DNA of 38,140 nt from an uncultured Pseudomonadota bacterium (GTDB lineage Bacteria > Pseudomonadota > Alphaproteobacteria > RF32 > CAG-239). Positions 22,154 to 31,045 of this stretch are shown here, piece by piece. Both the position numbers and the translations under genes were made by a program. Location of the stretch: assembly GCA_949295995.1 (NCBI GenBank), contig CASFNK010000047.1:1-38140 (forward strand), written 5' to 3'. The notes under the pieces were generated by a model. The model had not been told where the DNA came from, did no database searches, and worked only from the letters and a program-made list of their open reading frames with translations. Positions within the stretch are counted from its first letter, which is position 1, and every line of letters begins with the position of its first letter.

Positions 22154-22921
22154 ATGATGGATATTGATATGTTGCCCAAAATGGCGAAGAAAGTTGATTT
22201 TTGGCAGGGACAAGGTGTCCAAAATGGATACGGGACTTCTGAAGATGTTACAAAAGCTTGGGGGTATGATGAAAAAGGAAATTTGCTTTTCTCGGCTGAG
22301 TATGATGAAAATGGAAATTTTAGGCTTTCTTTATTTGAGAATAATATGGATGTAACTCGTCAGTGTGAAGATTTGTACAGTGATGATTTAGAAAATGTAA
22401 CACTTAATCAGAGACAAAAACAAAAATTAGAAAAAGCAAAAACTTTTATGGGATATCTAAAAGCGCAAAAGAGTGCTCAAAAACAATACCATAGTCCTTC
22501 TCTTAATGATTTGCTGTCAAATGGAATTAATGTCGATTTGTCTGATAAGTCAAGACTATCTTTTGCTCCTGATATTGAAAAATTAAATATATCAAAAGAT
22601 AAAAATGGTGTATTGCATATGTCTGGTGTTAGTAAAGACGGAAAACAGCAAATCGATTTTTCTTTTAAGGATGGAATTGCCCAATTTGAGTTTAGAGATG
22701 GAGATGTTGCTCGGTCTTATAATAATAAAATTGGCGGAAAGTGGACTTGGAGAGATTTAAAATCTCCTTCTGGTACAAGGTATTCAGATAATAATGGGGA
22801 GAAATATGCTAAAGAAATGTCATCTATTATGAATAAAGTAAAAACTCAATATCAAACTCGAGTACAATCTAATAGTTATGCTTCGGGAAAGTTATTGCAA
22901 AGTAGTGGACGTTCTCTTTAG
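22154..22921 (+). CDS. Protein of unknown function beside an XRE regulator
   Basis: A 255-residue soluble, highly polar protein with no signal peptide or membrane segment. The N-terminal third has short beta-rich repeats with Asp/Asn turns (GYDEKGNLLFSAEYDENGNF), the centre is a Lys/Gln-rich helix (about 88-115), and the second half is again beta-like (GVSKDGKQQIDFSFKDGIAQ). The end is Ser/Gln/Tyr-rich. No catalytic motif is evident and I do not recognise a family. The start follows GAAAGGG. It is under a strong promoter with an operator, divergent from a small XRE regulator, an arrangement seen in toxin-like, phage-derived and defence modules. Its AT content is higher than that of neighbours. 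Confidence 0.65.
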   Translation: MMDIDMLPKMAKKVDFWQGQGVQNGYGTSEDVTKAWGYDEKGNLLFSAEYDENGNFRLSLFENNMDVTRQCEDLYSDDLENVTLNQRQKQKLEKAKTFMGYLKAQKSAQKQYHSPSLNDLLSNGINVDLSDKSRLSFAPDIEKLNISKDKNGVLHMSGVSKDGKQQIDFSFKDGIAQFEFRDGDVARSYNNKIGGKWTWRDLKSPSGTRYSDNNGEKYAKEMSSIMNKVKTQYQTRVQSNSYASGKLLQSSGRSL

Positions 22922-23062
22922 TTAATGTTTTTTTATAACTTAAAACAGATAAGGAAAAATTTCTAATAGTTGTAAAATTCTTTTATTTTTATCCTTTTGT
23001 AAATCTTTTTTTAACTTCTTTTTGCTACTATTTCATTAAATCATTTATGAAAGGACAAAGCG

Positions 23063-23353
23063 ATGAAAAATTTTAACTCTACTAACTCTTCTTTAAATTT
23101 AAGTGAAAACGCTATTCGTGAAGCTGCTTACTATATTTGGAAAAACAACGGTTGTCCGGCTAACACCAGCTTGAGCGACTGGAATGCTGCTATTAACCAA
23201 CTCTCTTCTATGGCTACTTTGAACTCTGTTGCTAAGAAGATTTCTTCTACTAAGACTTCTTCTTGCAAAGCTGCTGCCTTGGTTAAGAAAACTCCGGTTA
23301 AAACCGCTGCTAAAACCAATTCTAAAACCGCTACAAAGAAATCTTCTAAATAG
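23063..23353 (+). CDS. DUF2934 protein with Lys-rich histone-like tail
   Basis: 96 residues. Residues 15-45 are a DUF2934-type helix pair: IREAAYYIWKNNGCPANTS, then SDWNAAINQL. From residue 60 the tail is rich in Lys, Ala, Ser and Thr (KKTPVKTAAKTNSKTATKK), like the tails of histone H1-like bacterial proteins, so nucleic-acid binding is plausible (inference). Codons favour GCT, TCT, AAC and GGT, pointing to high expression. A good ribosome site, AAAGGA, precedes the ATG. It has its own terminator and is followed by a paralogue. Confidence 0.72.
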   Translation: MKNFNSTNSSLNLSENAIREAAYYIWKNNGCPANTSLSDWNAAINQLSSMATLNSVAKKISSTKTSSCKAAALVKKTPVKTAAKTNSKTATKKSSK

Positions 23354-23373
23354 TTGGTATGTTGGTAAACTAA

Positions 23374-23398
23374 AGGCTCCGGATTTGGAGCCTTTTTT
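23374..23398 (+). terminator. Terminator after the first DUF2934 gene
   Basis: AGGCTCC pairs with GGAGCCT around a 6-base loop, then T's. Confidence 0.85.
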
Positions 23399-23459
23399 CA
23401 TAATTATTTAATCTTTTGTGATTAATATAACTTTATTATTACGTTTTAGGAGATATCAA

Positions 23460-23702
23460 ATGTTTGATGAAAAAACTATTCGCGAGACGGCTTATTATAT
23501 TTGGAAAAACAATGGTTGCCCGGCCAATACTTCTACTCAGGATTGGAATGCTGCAATTGAACAATTGGAGCACAGAGATGCTTTGGCTACAGCCAAACAA
23601 ATTTCTTCTTTGTATCAGGCTGCTTTTTTAAATTCTGTTGCTAAAACAAAAACTCGCAAAAAAGATAGTTTGCAGTTAATGCGCAAAATCATTTTGAAAT
23701 AA
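23460..23702 (+). CDS. DUF2934 protein, second copy
   Basis: 80 residues from the ATG at 23460, which has AGGAG 7 bases upstream; an earlier in-frame start has none. The domain IRETAYYIWKNNGCPANTS with QDWNAAIEQL is nearly identical to the first copy, but the tail differs: a helical segment and a short basic end (KTRKKDSLQLMRKIILK). Its codons are not biased to the high-expression set, so it is probably made at a lower level than the first copy. Duplicated pair; function unknown. Confidence 0.7.
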   Translation: MFDEKTIRETAYYIWKNNGCPANTSTQDWNAAIEQLEHRDALATAKQISSLYQAAFLNSVAKTKTRKKDSLQLMRKIILK

Positions 23703-23720
23703 CTTTCTTTGAAGTGAATT

Positions 23721-23754
23721 AAAACTCCGGAAGTTTGAACTTTCGGGGTTTTTT
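23721..23754. terminator. Bidirectional terminator between the DUF2934 pair and topA
   Basis: AAAACTCCGGAAGTT pairs with AACTTTCGGGGTTTT using two G-U pairs, with T and A runs outside. Confidence 0.8.
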
Positions 23755-23760
23755 GTTGGG

Positions 23761-26214
23761 TTATTTCTTGGCAGACATAATTTTGAGGGCATCTTCAAGA
23801 GTTAATTCTTTATTCTTAAACTCTTTGGGAATGGCGTAGTTGTTTTTGCCACATTTGATGTATGGACCGTATCTGCCGCTCAAAACCGTTATGTCGGCTT
23901 TGTCTTTCGGATTTTGACCCAAAACCTTTCCGCTTGGGCGTTCGGCAACATTCTTTAATATCTCTTCGGCACGCTCTAGCGTAATGTTGAATATCGTATC
24001 ATTTCCGGTTAAAGATTTTGACTTATTCCCTTGTTTGAGGTAGGGACCGAATTTGCCGATATTGACTTCAATTCCGTTACCAAGTTGGCGGGGAAGTGAG
24101 GCTAAAATTTGAGCTTGTTCAGGGGTTACTTCCTCTGGTTTTAAGTTTCTGGGTAAGGCAATTCTTTTGGGCTTTTCCGTGGTAGCGGTTGCATCTTCAC
24201 CTAATTGAATATAAAAACCATAAGGTCCTTTTTTAAGATATACTTTTAGCCCATTGATTTCACCAATTTCTTTGTCTTCAGGATTGGGTGCTTTCGGTGT
24301 GTCGTTGCTCATTTCTTCCGTAACATCAGTTAAAGGTTTGGTGTATTTGCATTCAGGGTAGTTTGAGCAACCCAAAAAAGCACCGAATTTGCCTAATTTG
24401 ATGCTTAGGCGACCTTTGCCGCATTCGGGACAAATGCGCGGGTCTGAGCCGTCTTCACGGGGCGGAAACAGGTGATAAGACAAGACTTCATCAATTTTAT
24501 CGATGACTTCACTGATTTGCAAAGGTTGGACGGCATCAATATTTTTGATGAACTTGGTCCAGAAACCACCTAAGAGCTTTTTCCATTCCATCTCGCCATT
24601 GGAAATATCATCCAAATATTCTTCCAATTGCGCCGTAAAATCATATTCAACATATTTTTTGAAGAAGTTTTCCAAAAAGACGGTAACTATGCGTCCGCGG
24701 TCTTCGGGAATAAAACGCAACTTTTCAACGCGGACATATTTACGCTCTTGCAATACCGCAATAATCGAGGCATAAGTTGATGGACGACCAATACCCAATT
24801 CTTCCAATTTCTTGACCAAACTTGCTTCGGTAAAACGCGGAGGAGGGGTGGTGAAATGTTGTTCAGGTGTAATCTCGCCTTTGGTTACGGCTTCTCCGGT
24901 TTCAACGTTTGGTAAAATGCGATTTTCATCATCATCGTCACTGTCATCTTTGCTTTCAACGTATAATTTTAAGAAACCGTCAAAGTTGATAACTTGACCA
25001 TTGGCGCGTAACAAAATTTGTCCGTCAGCCGAAGTGGCGTCAATCGTTACTTTATCCATCACAGCCGGATTCATTTGGCAAGCGACGGTTCTTTTCCAGA
25101 TGAGCTCATAGAGCTTATGAGAATCGGCATCCAGCTTGGCTTCCAGTTTTTTCGGCGTTTCATCGACGTGAGCCGGACGAATGGCTTCGTGTGCTTCTTG
25201 CGCGTTTTTGGATTTGGTTTTGTATTCTTTGGCGGTTTGTGGTAAATAAGCCTCACCAAAATACTTCAAAATTGCGGCACGGCAAGCCTCAATTGCTTCT
25301 TTGGACAAGTTGACCGCATCGGTACGCATATAGGTAATAAAACCGGCTTCATAGAGCTTTTGCGCAATTTGCATGGTCTTTTTGGCACTGAAACGCAGTT
25401 TTCTCGCTGCTTCTTGTTGTAAGGTTGAAGTAGTGAAAGGCGGTGCCGGATAACGATTGGTCTTTTTGCGCTCAACGTTGGAAATGGCAAATTCTTGCGC
25501 TTCAATCTTTGCTTTAGCTTCTAAGGCCTTTGCCTCTGAATTTAAATCAAATTTTTCTAATTTCTTGCCGTCCAAATTAATCAAGTGTGTCTTTATCAGA
25601 GCTTGGGTTTGGGTGATTAATTCGGCATCAACCGTCCAATATTCTTCGGCTTTGAATTTTTCGATTTCGGTTTCGCGGTCGCAAATTAAACGCAAAGCAA
25701 CCGATTGAACGCGTCCGGCTGACTTGGAGCCGGGGAGTTTGCGCCACAAAACAGGGGATAACGTAAATCCTACCAAGTAGTCCAATGCGCGTCGTGCCAT
25801 ATAAGCCGATACCAAATTATTATCAATTTGTCTGGGGTTTTTGATGGCTTCGGTTACGGCTGATTTGGTGATTTCGTGGAAAACAACACGCTCGATTTTT
25901 TTGTCTTTGATTTTTTTGCGAGCGGTCAGTTCTTCCAAAATATGCCATGCAATTGCTTCTCCTTCTCTATCCGGGTCGGATGCGAGAATGATGGTGTCGG
26001 CATCTTTGACTGCTGCAATAATATCGTTGAGGCGTTTTTTACCTCCGGAGCTTAACTCCCACTTCATTGCGAAATCTTCATCAGGGTTAACTGAACCGTC
26101 TTTACTCGGCAAATCTCTGATGTGACCGAAGCTTGCCAGAACTTTATAGTCGCTGCCCAGATATTTATTGATTGTTTTGGCTTTGGCCGGAGATTCCACA
26201 ATAACTAATTTCAT
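23761..26214 (-). CDS. topA: TopA, DNA topoisomerase I
   Basis: An 817-residue type IA topoisomerase that relaxes negative supercoils. The TOPRIM domain is at the start: VIVESPAKAKTINKYLG and ASDPDREGEAIAWHIL. The catalytic Tyr is in GFITYMRTDAVNLS. The C-terminal part has one four-Cys zinc finger, CPECGKGRLS with LGCSNYPECKYT, and then two topo C-terminal repeats (KFGPYLKQGNKSKSL, RYGPYIKCGKNN). Full length. It is the last gene of the plsY-dprA-topA group and lies 14 bases after dprA. Confidence 0.97.
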   Translation of the reverse strand: MKLVIVESPAKAKTINKYLGSDYKVLASFGHIRDLPSKDGSVNPDEDFAMKWELSSGGKKRLNDIIAAVKDADTIILASDPDREGEAIAWHILEELTARKKIKDKKIERVVFHEITKSAVTEAIKNPRQIDNNLVSAYMARRALDYLVGFTLSPVLWRKLPGSKSAGRVQSVALRLICDRETEIEKFKAEEYWTVDAELITQTQALIKTHLINLDGKKLEKFDLNSEAKALEAKAKIEAQEFAISNVERKKTNRYPAPPFTTSTLQQEAARKLRFSAKKTMQIAQKLYEAGFITYMRTDAVNLSKEAIEACRAAILKYFGEAYLPQTAKEYKTKSKNAQEAHEAIRPAHVDETPKKLEAKLDADSHKLYELIWKRTVACQMNPAVMDKVTIDATSADGQILLRANGQVINFDGFLKLYVESKDDSDDDDENRILPNVETGEAVTKGEITPEQHFTTPPPRFTEASLVKKLEELGIGRPSTYASIIAVLQERKYVRVEKLRFIPEDRGRIVTVFLENFFKKYVEYDFTAQLEEYLDDISNGEMEWKKLLGGFWTKFIKNIDAVQPLQISEVIDKIDEVLSYHLFPPREDGSDPRICPECGKGRLSIKLGKFGAFLGCSNYPECKYTKPLTDVTEEMSNDTPKAPNPEDKEIGEINGLKVYLKKGPYGFYIQLGEDATATTEKPKRIALPRNLKPEEVTPEQAQILASLPRQLGNGIEVNIGKFGPYLKQGNKSKSLTGNDTIFNITLERAEEILKNVAERPSGKVLGQNPKDKADITVLSGRYGPYIKCGKNNYAIPKEFKNKELTLEDALKIMSAKK

Positions 26215-26228
26215 AACTTTTCTTCCAT

Positions 26229-27359
26229 TTACTTAATTAATGCGACTTTGTTGCCTGCCAGATACTCTATCTTGCCGTCTAGTTCCAACTCTAATAATTG
26301 GAGCGATAAACTAGAAGAATCGAGCCCCGAGGTACGGATGATTTCATCAATGCTGACGCCTTCGGGAGTCAAATACTGTAAAATATCCGCTTGCTCATGT
26401 GAAGACAACAACGGGGATTGTGTGTCTGGAATATTTGCAATTTTTGCCTCTTTGTCAAGAGGCTTGGCAAATAAATCCCCTTGTTTGACTTTAGGTGTTG
26501 CTCGCTTAAAATTGTGCGAGGTCAGAGTTTCTAAGATGTCTTGTGCGGTTTCAATTAAGGTGGCGCCTTCTTTTATTAATTTGTTAGGTCCATGGGAGCG
26601 GGCATCGTTGGGAGAGCCCGGTACGGCATAAACCTCACGCCCTTGCTCAAGCGCAAAACCGGCCGTGATGAGTGAGCCGGAGTGCAAAGTGGCTTCAATA
26701 ATCAAAGTTCCGTCACTTAAACCCGAAATTATACGATTGCGCCTCGGAAAATTAGTGGCGCTTGGCTGTGTTCCCAAAGGAAACTCAGATACAATAGCTC
26801 CTTGGGCGGCTATTTGTTCATAGGTGGGAGTGTTTTCTTTGGGATAGATAACATCAACACCCGTTCCTAATACGGCAATTGTCGAACCTAATTGATTGTT
26901 GGCATAAAGTGCGCCTTTGTGTGCCGAAGTATCAATGCCTCTGGCTAATCCTGAAACAACCATAATGCCGGCATTGGTTAAATCAAAGGCAATTTGGGAG
27001 GCGAGTTTTCGTCCAGGCAACGAGGCATTGCGAGCCCCGGCAATCGCTAATGATTTTTCAGGATTGAGGCATTCAATGTTTCCTTTAACATAAAGAATCG
27101 GCGGCGTATCGGCAATATGGCGTAATCTTTGCGGGTAAGCATCGTCGGCAAAAGTTAAAATATGTATTCCTAACTTATGAGCCAACTCAAGCTCTCTTTG
27201 GGCAAGGGCGCTCGGATAAGGTGTGAACCGTTGCGGCAGATGTTTAAGGGCGTTTGATACACTCTTGAATTTCTGTAAAAGTTTGTAGAAAGTTATCGGA
27301 CCGATGTTTTCAGTGTTTATCAGTCGAATAAAATCTATTATCTCTTGCTCACTTGCCAT
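26229..27359 (-). CDS. dprA: DprA, DNA processing protein
   Basis: A 376-residue Rossmann-fold protein that loads RecA on incoming single-stranded DNA during transformation. It has the N-terminal SAM-like helical part (about 1-70), the nucleotide-fold core with IAGARNASLPGRKLA, SGLARGIDTSAHKGAL, TGVDVIYP, FPRRNRIISGLSDG and EQGREVYAVPGSP, and a C-terminal winged helix (about 310-370) as in the Rhodopseudomonas-type proteins. It lies 6 bases after plsY in the same operon. Presence does not by itself prove competence. Confidence 0.95.
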   Translation of the reverse strand: MASEQEIIDFIRLINTENIGPITFYKLLQKFKSVSNALKHLPQRFTPYPSALAQRELELAHKLGIHILTFADDAYPQRLRHIADTPPILYVKGNIECLNPEKSLAIAGARNASLPGRKLASQIAFDLTNAGIMVVSGLARGIDTSAHKGALYANNQLGSTIAVLGTGVDVIYPKENTPTYEQIAAQGAIVSEFPLGTQPSATNFPRRNRIISGLSDGTLIIEATLHSGSLITAGFALEQGREVYAVPGSPNDARSHGPNKLIKEGATLIETAQDILETLTSHNFKRATPKVKQGDLFAKPLDKEAKIANIPDTQSPLLSSHEQADILQYLTPEGVSIDEIIRTSGLDSSSLSLQLLELELDGKIEYLAGNKVALIK

Positions 27360-27365
27360 CAGATG

Positions 27366-28007
27366 TTATTTCTTTTTGAAGCTGATTTTGCTTTCTTGTC
27401 CTTTAATCAAACGGATAATATTACCACGGTGGCGAACCAAAACCAGTAAAGCAATTGCGGAATAAAAAATTGTATAGGTCGGTTCACTTAAGAAAAAGGC
27501 ATAAAATGGTGTGGCAATGGCGGCTATGATTGCCGATAGTGAGGAGTAACGCGTAATAAATGCGCAAACTAACCAGGTTGCTAAGTCAAGTAAGGCAATT
27601 TGCGGCGAGGTGGCTAAAATAAAACCGAAGGTGGAGGCAACGCCTTTACCTCCTTTAAATTTAAGCCAAATCGGGAAATTATGTCCGATGACACCGCATG
27701 AGCCGGCAATTAATCCGGCGACAATGTTAATCTGAGTCATGTTGCCAAAGAGAATGCAGTCAGCACTCGGGGCAAAACTTGCGGCAAGAAATGCGGCAAT
27801 ACCGGCTTTGGAGGCGTCTAAGATAACCGTTAAAAGAGCTAAATCTTTACGTCCTGTTCGCAAAACATTGGTGGCACCGATATTGCCGGAGCCGATTTTG
27901 CGGATGTCGCCTAATCCGGCCATGCGGGCTAAGACCAAACCAAAAGGAATGGAACCTAATATATATCCACCGATTGCACAAATCAAAAAAATTGAAGGAA
28001 TACTCAT
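27366..28007 (-). CDS. plsY: PlsY, glycerol-3-phosphate acyltransferase
   Basis: A 213-residue inner-membrane enzyme that moves an acyl group from acyl-phosphate to glycerol-3-phosphate, starting phospholipid synthesis. Motifs: GSIPFGLVLARM, IRKIGSGNIGATNVLRTG, GVIGHNFPIWLKFKGGKGVA and VRHRGNIIRLIKGQE, in order, with about five membrane helices. Full length. First gene of the leftward plsY-dprA-topA group, divergent from pyrH. Confidence 0.95.
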   Translation of the reverse strand: MSIPSIFLICAIGGYILGSIPFGLVLARMAGLGDIRKIGSGNIGATNVLRTGRKDLALLTVILDASKAGIAAFLAASFAPSADCILFGNMTQINIVAGLIAGSCGVIGHNFPIWLKFKGGKGVASTFGFILATSPQIALLDLATWLVCAFITRYSSLSAIIAAIATPFYAFFLSEPTYTIFYSAIALLVLVRHRGNIIRLIKGQESKISFKKK

Positions 28008-28205
28008 CGTTTCTTGCCTATATAATTGTTAAATCTCAACTTATTGTTAAACGTATCGTAACCTTTTTTCAACTATATTTTTATATCATGTGTATGGAAG
28101 AAAAGAGAAAAAGCGTCTTTTCTGCATAAAAGCTGAATTTTATAGATGACAAGACGATAAAAATAGTTAATATGAAAAAAACTGCTCGAGAAGGTTATAA
28201 AAATT

Positions 28206-28925
28206 ATGAAACCAATTTATAAACGCATTTTGCTCAAACTCTCAGGTGAGGGGTTGATGGGAGATAAAAACTTCGGTATGTCGGCCGAAGTGATTATGCG
28301 TTTGGCAAAACAAATCAAAAATGTTAAAGACAGCGGGGTGCAGGTCTGTTTGGTGGTTGGCGGCGGAAATATCTTTCGCGGTGCAAAAGAAGCTGTGAAT
28401 GGGATGAACCGTACGGTGGCTGATCAAATCGGAATGCTGGCAACCGTGATGAATGCTTTATCTTTGCAAAATGCTTTGGAAAGTTTAGGGTGCGAGGTTA
28501 GAGTATTATCCGGAATTCATATTCCAGATGTCTGTGAAAACTATGTCTATCGCAGGGCTTTAAGACATTTGGAAAAGAATCGCATTATTATCTTTGCCGG
28601 CGGAACAGGTAATCCTTATTTTACAACCGATACGGGAGCGGCTTTGCGCGCGTCCGAAATGCAATGTGATGCTTTACTCAAAGCTACGCAAGTTGACGGC
28701 GTTTATGATGCTGACCCAAAAATAAATCCTGAAGCTCAGCGGTTTAGCGCAATTTCTTATGATGAGGTTATTACAAAACAGCTAAAAGTGATGGATACAA
28801 CCGCTGTGGCCTTGGCTCGAGAAAACAATATTCCAATTATCGTCTTTGCTCAAAGCGGTGAACAGGCTTTAGCTGATGCCGTTTCGGGAAAAGGCAATTT
28901 TACAATCATTAAAAAAGAGGTATAG
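28206..28925 (+). CDS. pyrH: PyrH, UMP kinase
   Basis: A 239-residue amino acid kinase-fold enzyme making UDP from UMP. Motifs: ILLKLSGEGLMGDKNFG, LVVGGGNIFRGA, NRTVADQIGMLATVMNA, GGTGNPYFTTDTGAALRA and YDADPKINPEA. The ribosome site is weak (AGAAGG, 13 bases away). It starts the rightward envelope cluster. The usual upstream rpsB-tsf pair is not here; instead plsY is divergent across about 200 bases of AT-rich DNA. Confidence 0.96.
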   Translation: MKPIYKRILLKLSGEGLMGDKNFGMSAEVIMRLAKQIKNVKDSGVQVCLVVGGGNIFRGAKEAVNGMNRTVADQIGMLATVMNALSLQNALESLGCEVRVLSGIHIPDVCENYVYRRALRHLEKNRIIIFAGGTGNPYFTTDTGAALRASEMQCDALLKATQVDGVYDADPKINPEAQRFSAISYDEVITKQLKVMDTTAVALARENNIPIIVFAQSGEQALADAVSGKGNFTIIKKEV

Positions 28926-28926
28926 T

Positions 28927-29490
28927 ATGGCTGATTTTAATCAAATCAAAAATGACAGCAAAAACAGAATGGAAAAAACGCTTGAAACCTTGAGAGGGGA
29001 TTTCGGCGGCTTGCGTGCCGGTAGAGCTCATGTGAGCTTGCTTGACGGAATTATGGTTGAAGCATACGGTTCTATGACACCGTTGTCTCAGGTCGGTACA
29101 ATCAGTGTGCCTGATGCCAGAACTTTATCGGTTAGTGTTTGGGATCGCTCTTTGGCAAAAGCCGTTGATAAGGCTTTAAGAGAATCTGATTTGGGGCTTA
29201 ATCCGGCATCCGACGGACAGCTTATTCGTATTCCTATTCCGCCGTTGAGCGAAGAAAGAAGAAAAGAGTTGGTTAAAATTGCCGGAAAATATGCCGAACA
29301 AAATAAGGTGGCTATTCGTAATATTCGTCGTGATGCTTTGGATGAAGTGAAAAAGCTGAAAAAAGATAATCTGATTTCCGAAGACGATGAAAAAAGATAT
29401 GAAAACGAAATCCAAAAATTGACCGACGATTCAATTAAAAAAATCGAGGATATGCTCGAAACAAAAGAAAAAGACATTATGCAAGTTTAG
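28927..29490 (+). CDS. frr: Frr, ribosome recycling factor
   Basis: A 187-residue factor that splits post-termination ribosomes with EF-G. Motifs: MEKTLETLRGDFGGLRAGRA, VPDARTLSV, DLGLNPASDGQLIRIPIPPL, SEERRKELVK and VAIRNIRRDA. The start at 28927 follows GAGGTATAGT one base after the pyrH stop; the longer frame starting within pyrH is not used. Cotranscribed with pyrH. Confidence 0.97.
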   Translation: MADFNQIKNDSKNRMEKTLETLRGDFGGLRAGRAHVSLLDGIMVEAYGSMTPLSQVGTISVPDARTLSVSVWDRSLAKAVDKALRESDLGLNPASDGQLIRIPIPPLSEERRKELVKIAGKYAEQNKVAIRNIRRDALDEVKKLKKDNLISEDDEKRYENEIQKLTDDSIKKIEDMLETKEKDIMQV

Positions 29491-29546
29491 TGTGGCAAAA
29501 TGTTGGTCAGTAGAGGTAACTATCAAATAATTTAAGGTTTTTTGTT

Positions 29547-30257
29547 TTGACTAAAGAAGAAAACAGTTTAGAGCATATTGCAATTATCATGGACGGTAAC
29601 GGACGTTGGGCAACAAAAAGAGGTTTGCCTCGCTCCATGGGGCACAAAAAAGGGGCGGAAGTCGTTAAAGAAATCGTTCGGGCCGCAGGTGAGGTCGGCG
29701 TTAAGTTCTTGACGCTGTATGCTTTTTCAACCGAAAATTGGCAAAGAAGCAAAGATGAAGTTGATACCCTTATGGGTTTGTTGCGGCAATATCTCAAGTC
29801 TGATTTGCAGGAATTGCAAGAAAATAATGTACGCATCAAATTTATCGGCGAAAGCGAAATGTTGGATGCCGACATTGTTTCTGCTATGCGAAAGTTGGAA
29901 ATTGATACAGCTCAGAATGATGCTCTGACGCTTTGTATTGCTTTGAGCTATGGGTCCAGACAAGAAATTGTCAATGCTGTCAAAAAAACGGCGGCTTTGG
30001 TAAAAAAAGGTGATATATCCGTTAATGATATTGATATAAAAATGTTTTCTGATATGCTTTATACCAAATCCATTCCTGATCCGGATTTGCTTATTCGGAC
30101 CAGCGGTGAGCAGCGTATCAGCAATTATTTGCTTTGGCAATTAGCTTATACGGAGCTCTATTTTACAAAAACTTTGTGGCCGGATTTTAATAAAGATGAA
30201 CTGGTCGCTATTATTAAAGATTATAAAACTCGGGAGAGAAGATATGGAAAAGTCTAA
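29547..30257 (+). CDS. uppS: UppS, undecaprenyl diphosphate synthase
   Basis: A 236-residue cis-prenyltransferase making the C55 lipid carrier for peptidoglycan and surface glycans. Signature IAIIMDGNGRWA with catalytic Asp16, then RGLPRSMGHKKGAE, LTLYAFSTENW, and the C-terminal RTSGEQRISNYLLWQLAY. The start is TTG at 29547, preceded by AAGG; no ATG gives a full N-terminus. Its 3' end overlaps the start of cdsA by 14 bases, so translation of the two is likely coupled. Confidence 0.95.
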   Translation: MTKEENSLEHIAIIMDGNGRWATKRGLPRSMGHKKGAEVVKEIVRAAGEVGVKFLTLYAFSTENWQRSKDEVDTLMGLLRQYLKSDLQELQENNVRIKFIGESEMLDADIVSAMRKLEIDTAQNDALTLCIALSYGSRQEIVNAVKKTAALVKKGDISVNDIDIKMFSDMLYTKSIPDPDLLIRTSGEQRISNYLLWQLAYTELYFTKTLWPDFNKDELVAIIKDYKTRERRYGKV

Positions 30258-31032
30258 AACAGTTGCCGTTATGAAACGAATCGTTACTTCTTTGATTTTG
30301 GCTCCCGTGGTTTTAGGGGCGGTTTTGTGGGGTAGTCCTTTTATTAATATTTTGGTGCTGGTAAGCGGTGCGTTGCTCTCTTGGGAGTGGGCTAAAATGG
30401 TGCCTAACCAAAATAATTCTGTTTATGCTTTATTTTATCTGACATCCTTGGCTGTGGCTGCTTTGTCAAATGATGCTTTTGCGATTTTGTGGGTAATGTG
30501 TGGTGTGGCAGCTTTAGTTTGGTATAAGGCTCGTAATGAAGAACACAGAAAATTACTTACTTTGGGTGTGCCTTATATTACGTTGGGTTTAGGGGCTATT
30601 GTTTGGTTGTTTAACTGTGTCGGTGTTCCGACTACTTTATGGTTTATTTTGGTAATTTGGAGTGTTGATGTCGGCGGATATTTGGTCGGTTGCTCTCTAC
30701 GGGGACCTAAATTGGCTCCAAAAATCAGCCCAAACAAAACTTGGGCCGGTTTAGGCGGAGGTATGCTTTTCGCCGTTATTGTCAGTGTGGTTTATGCATA
30801 TATCATCAGTGGCGGACAGGCTTGTTTGGCTTTTGGATTGCTGGGGGTATTGATTGCAGTTATTGAACAGACGGGTGATTTAATCGAATCGGCTATTAAA
30901 CGCTATCTCGGCTTGAAAGATTCCAGTGATTTGATTCCCGGTCATGGCGGAATTTTTGACCGAATTGACGGTATGATTTTTTCCGCACCGTTTGTGGTTC
31001 TATTGTTTCAATATGGTTTGAAATTTATGTAA
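30244..31032 (+). CDS. cdsA: CdsA, phosphatidate cytidylyltransferase
   Basis: A 262-residue inner-membrane enzyme making CDP-diacylglycerol from phosphatidate and CTP. The signature near the C-terminus is complete: QTGDLIESAIKRYLGLKDS then LIPGHGGIFDRIDGMIFSAP. About seven to eight membrane helices precede or surround it. The start at 30244, within the end of uppS, has GGGAGAGAAG upstream. The gene is followed by rseP; dxr, which often sits between, is absent. Confidence 0.94.
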   Translation: MEKSKTVAVMKRIVTSLILAPVVLGAVLWGSPFINILVLVSGALLSWEWAKMVPNQNNSVYALFYLTSLAVAALSNDAFAILWVMCGVAALVWYKARNEEHRKLLTLGVPYITLGLGAIVWLFNCVGVPTTLWFILVIWSVDVGGYLVGCSLRGPKLAPKISPNKTWAGLGGGMLFAVIVSVVYAYIISGGQACLAFGLLGVLIAVIEQTGDLIESAIKRYLGLKDSSDLIPGHGGIFDRIDGMIFSAPFVVLLFQYGLKFM

Positions 31033-31045
31033 GGATTTAGGTATT

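Noticed and set aside
21807..22921. Restriction-modification system
   Set aside because: The XRE protein resembles controller proteins, but no methyltransferase or endonuclease motif is found in the adjacent genes.
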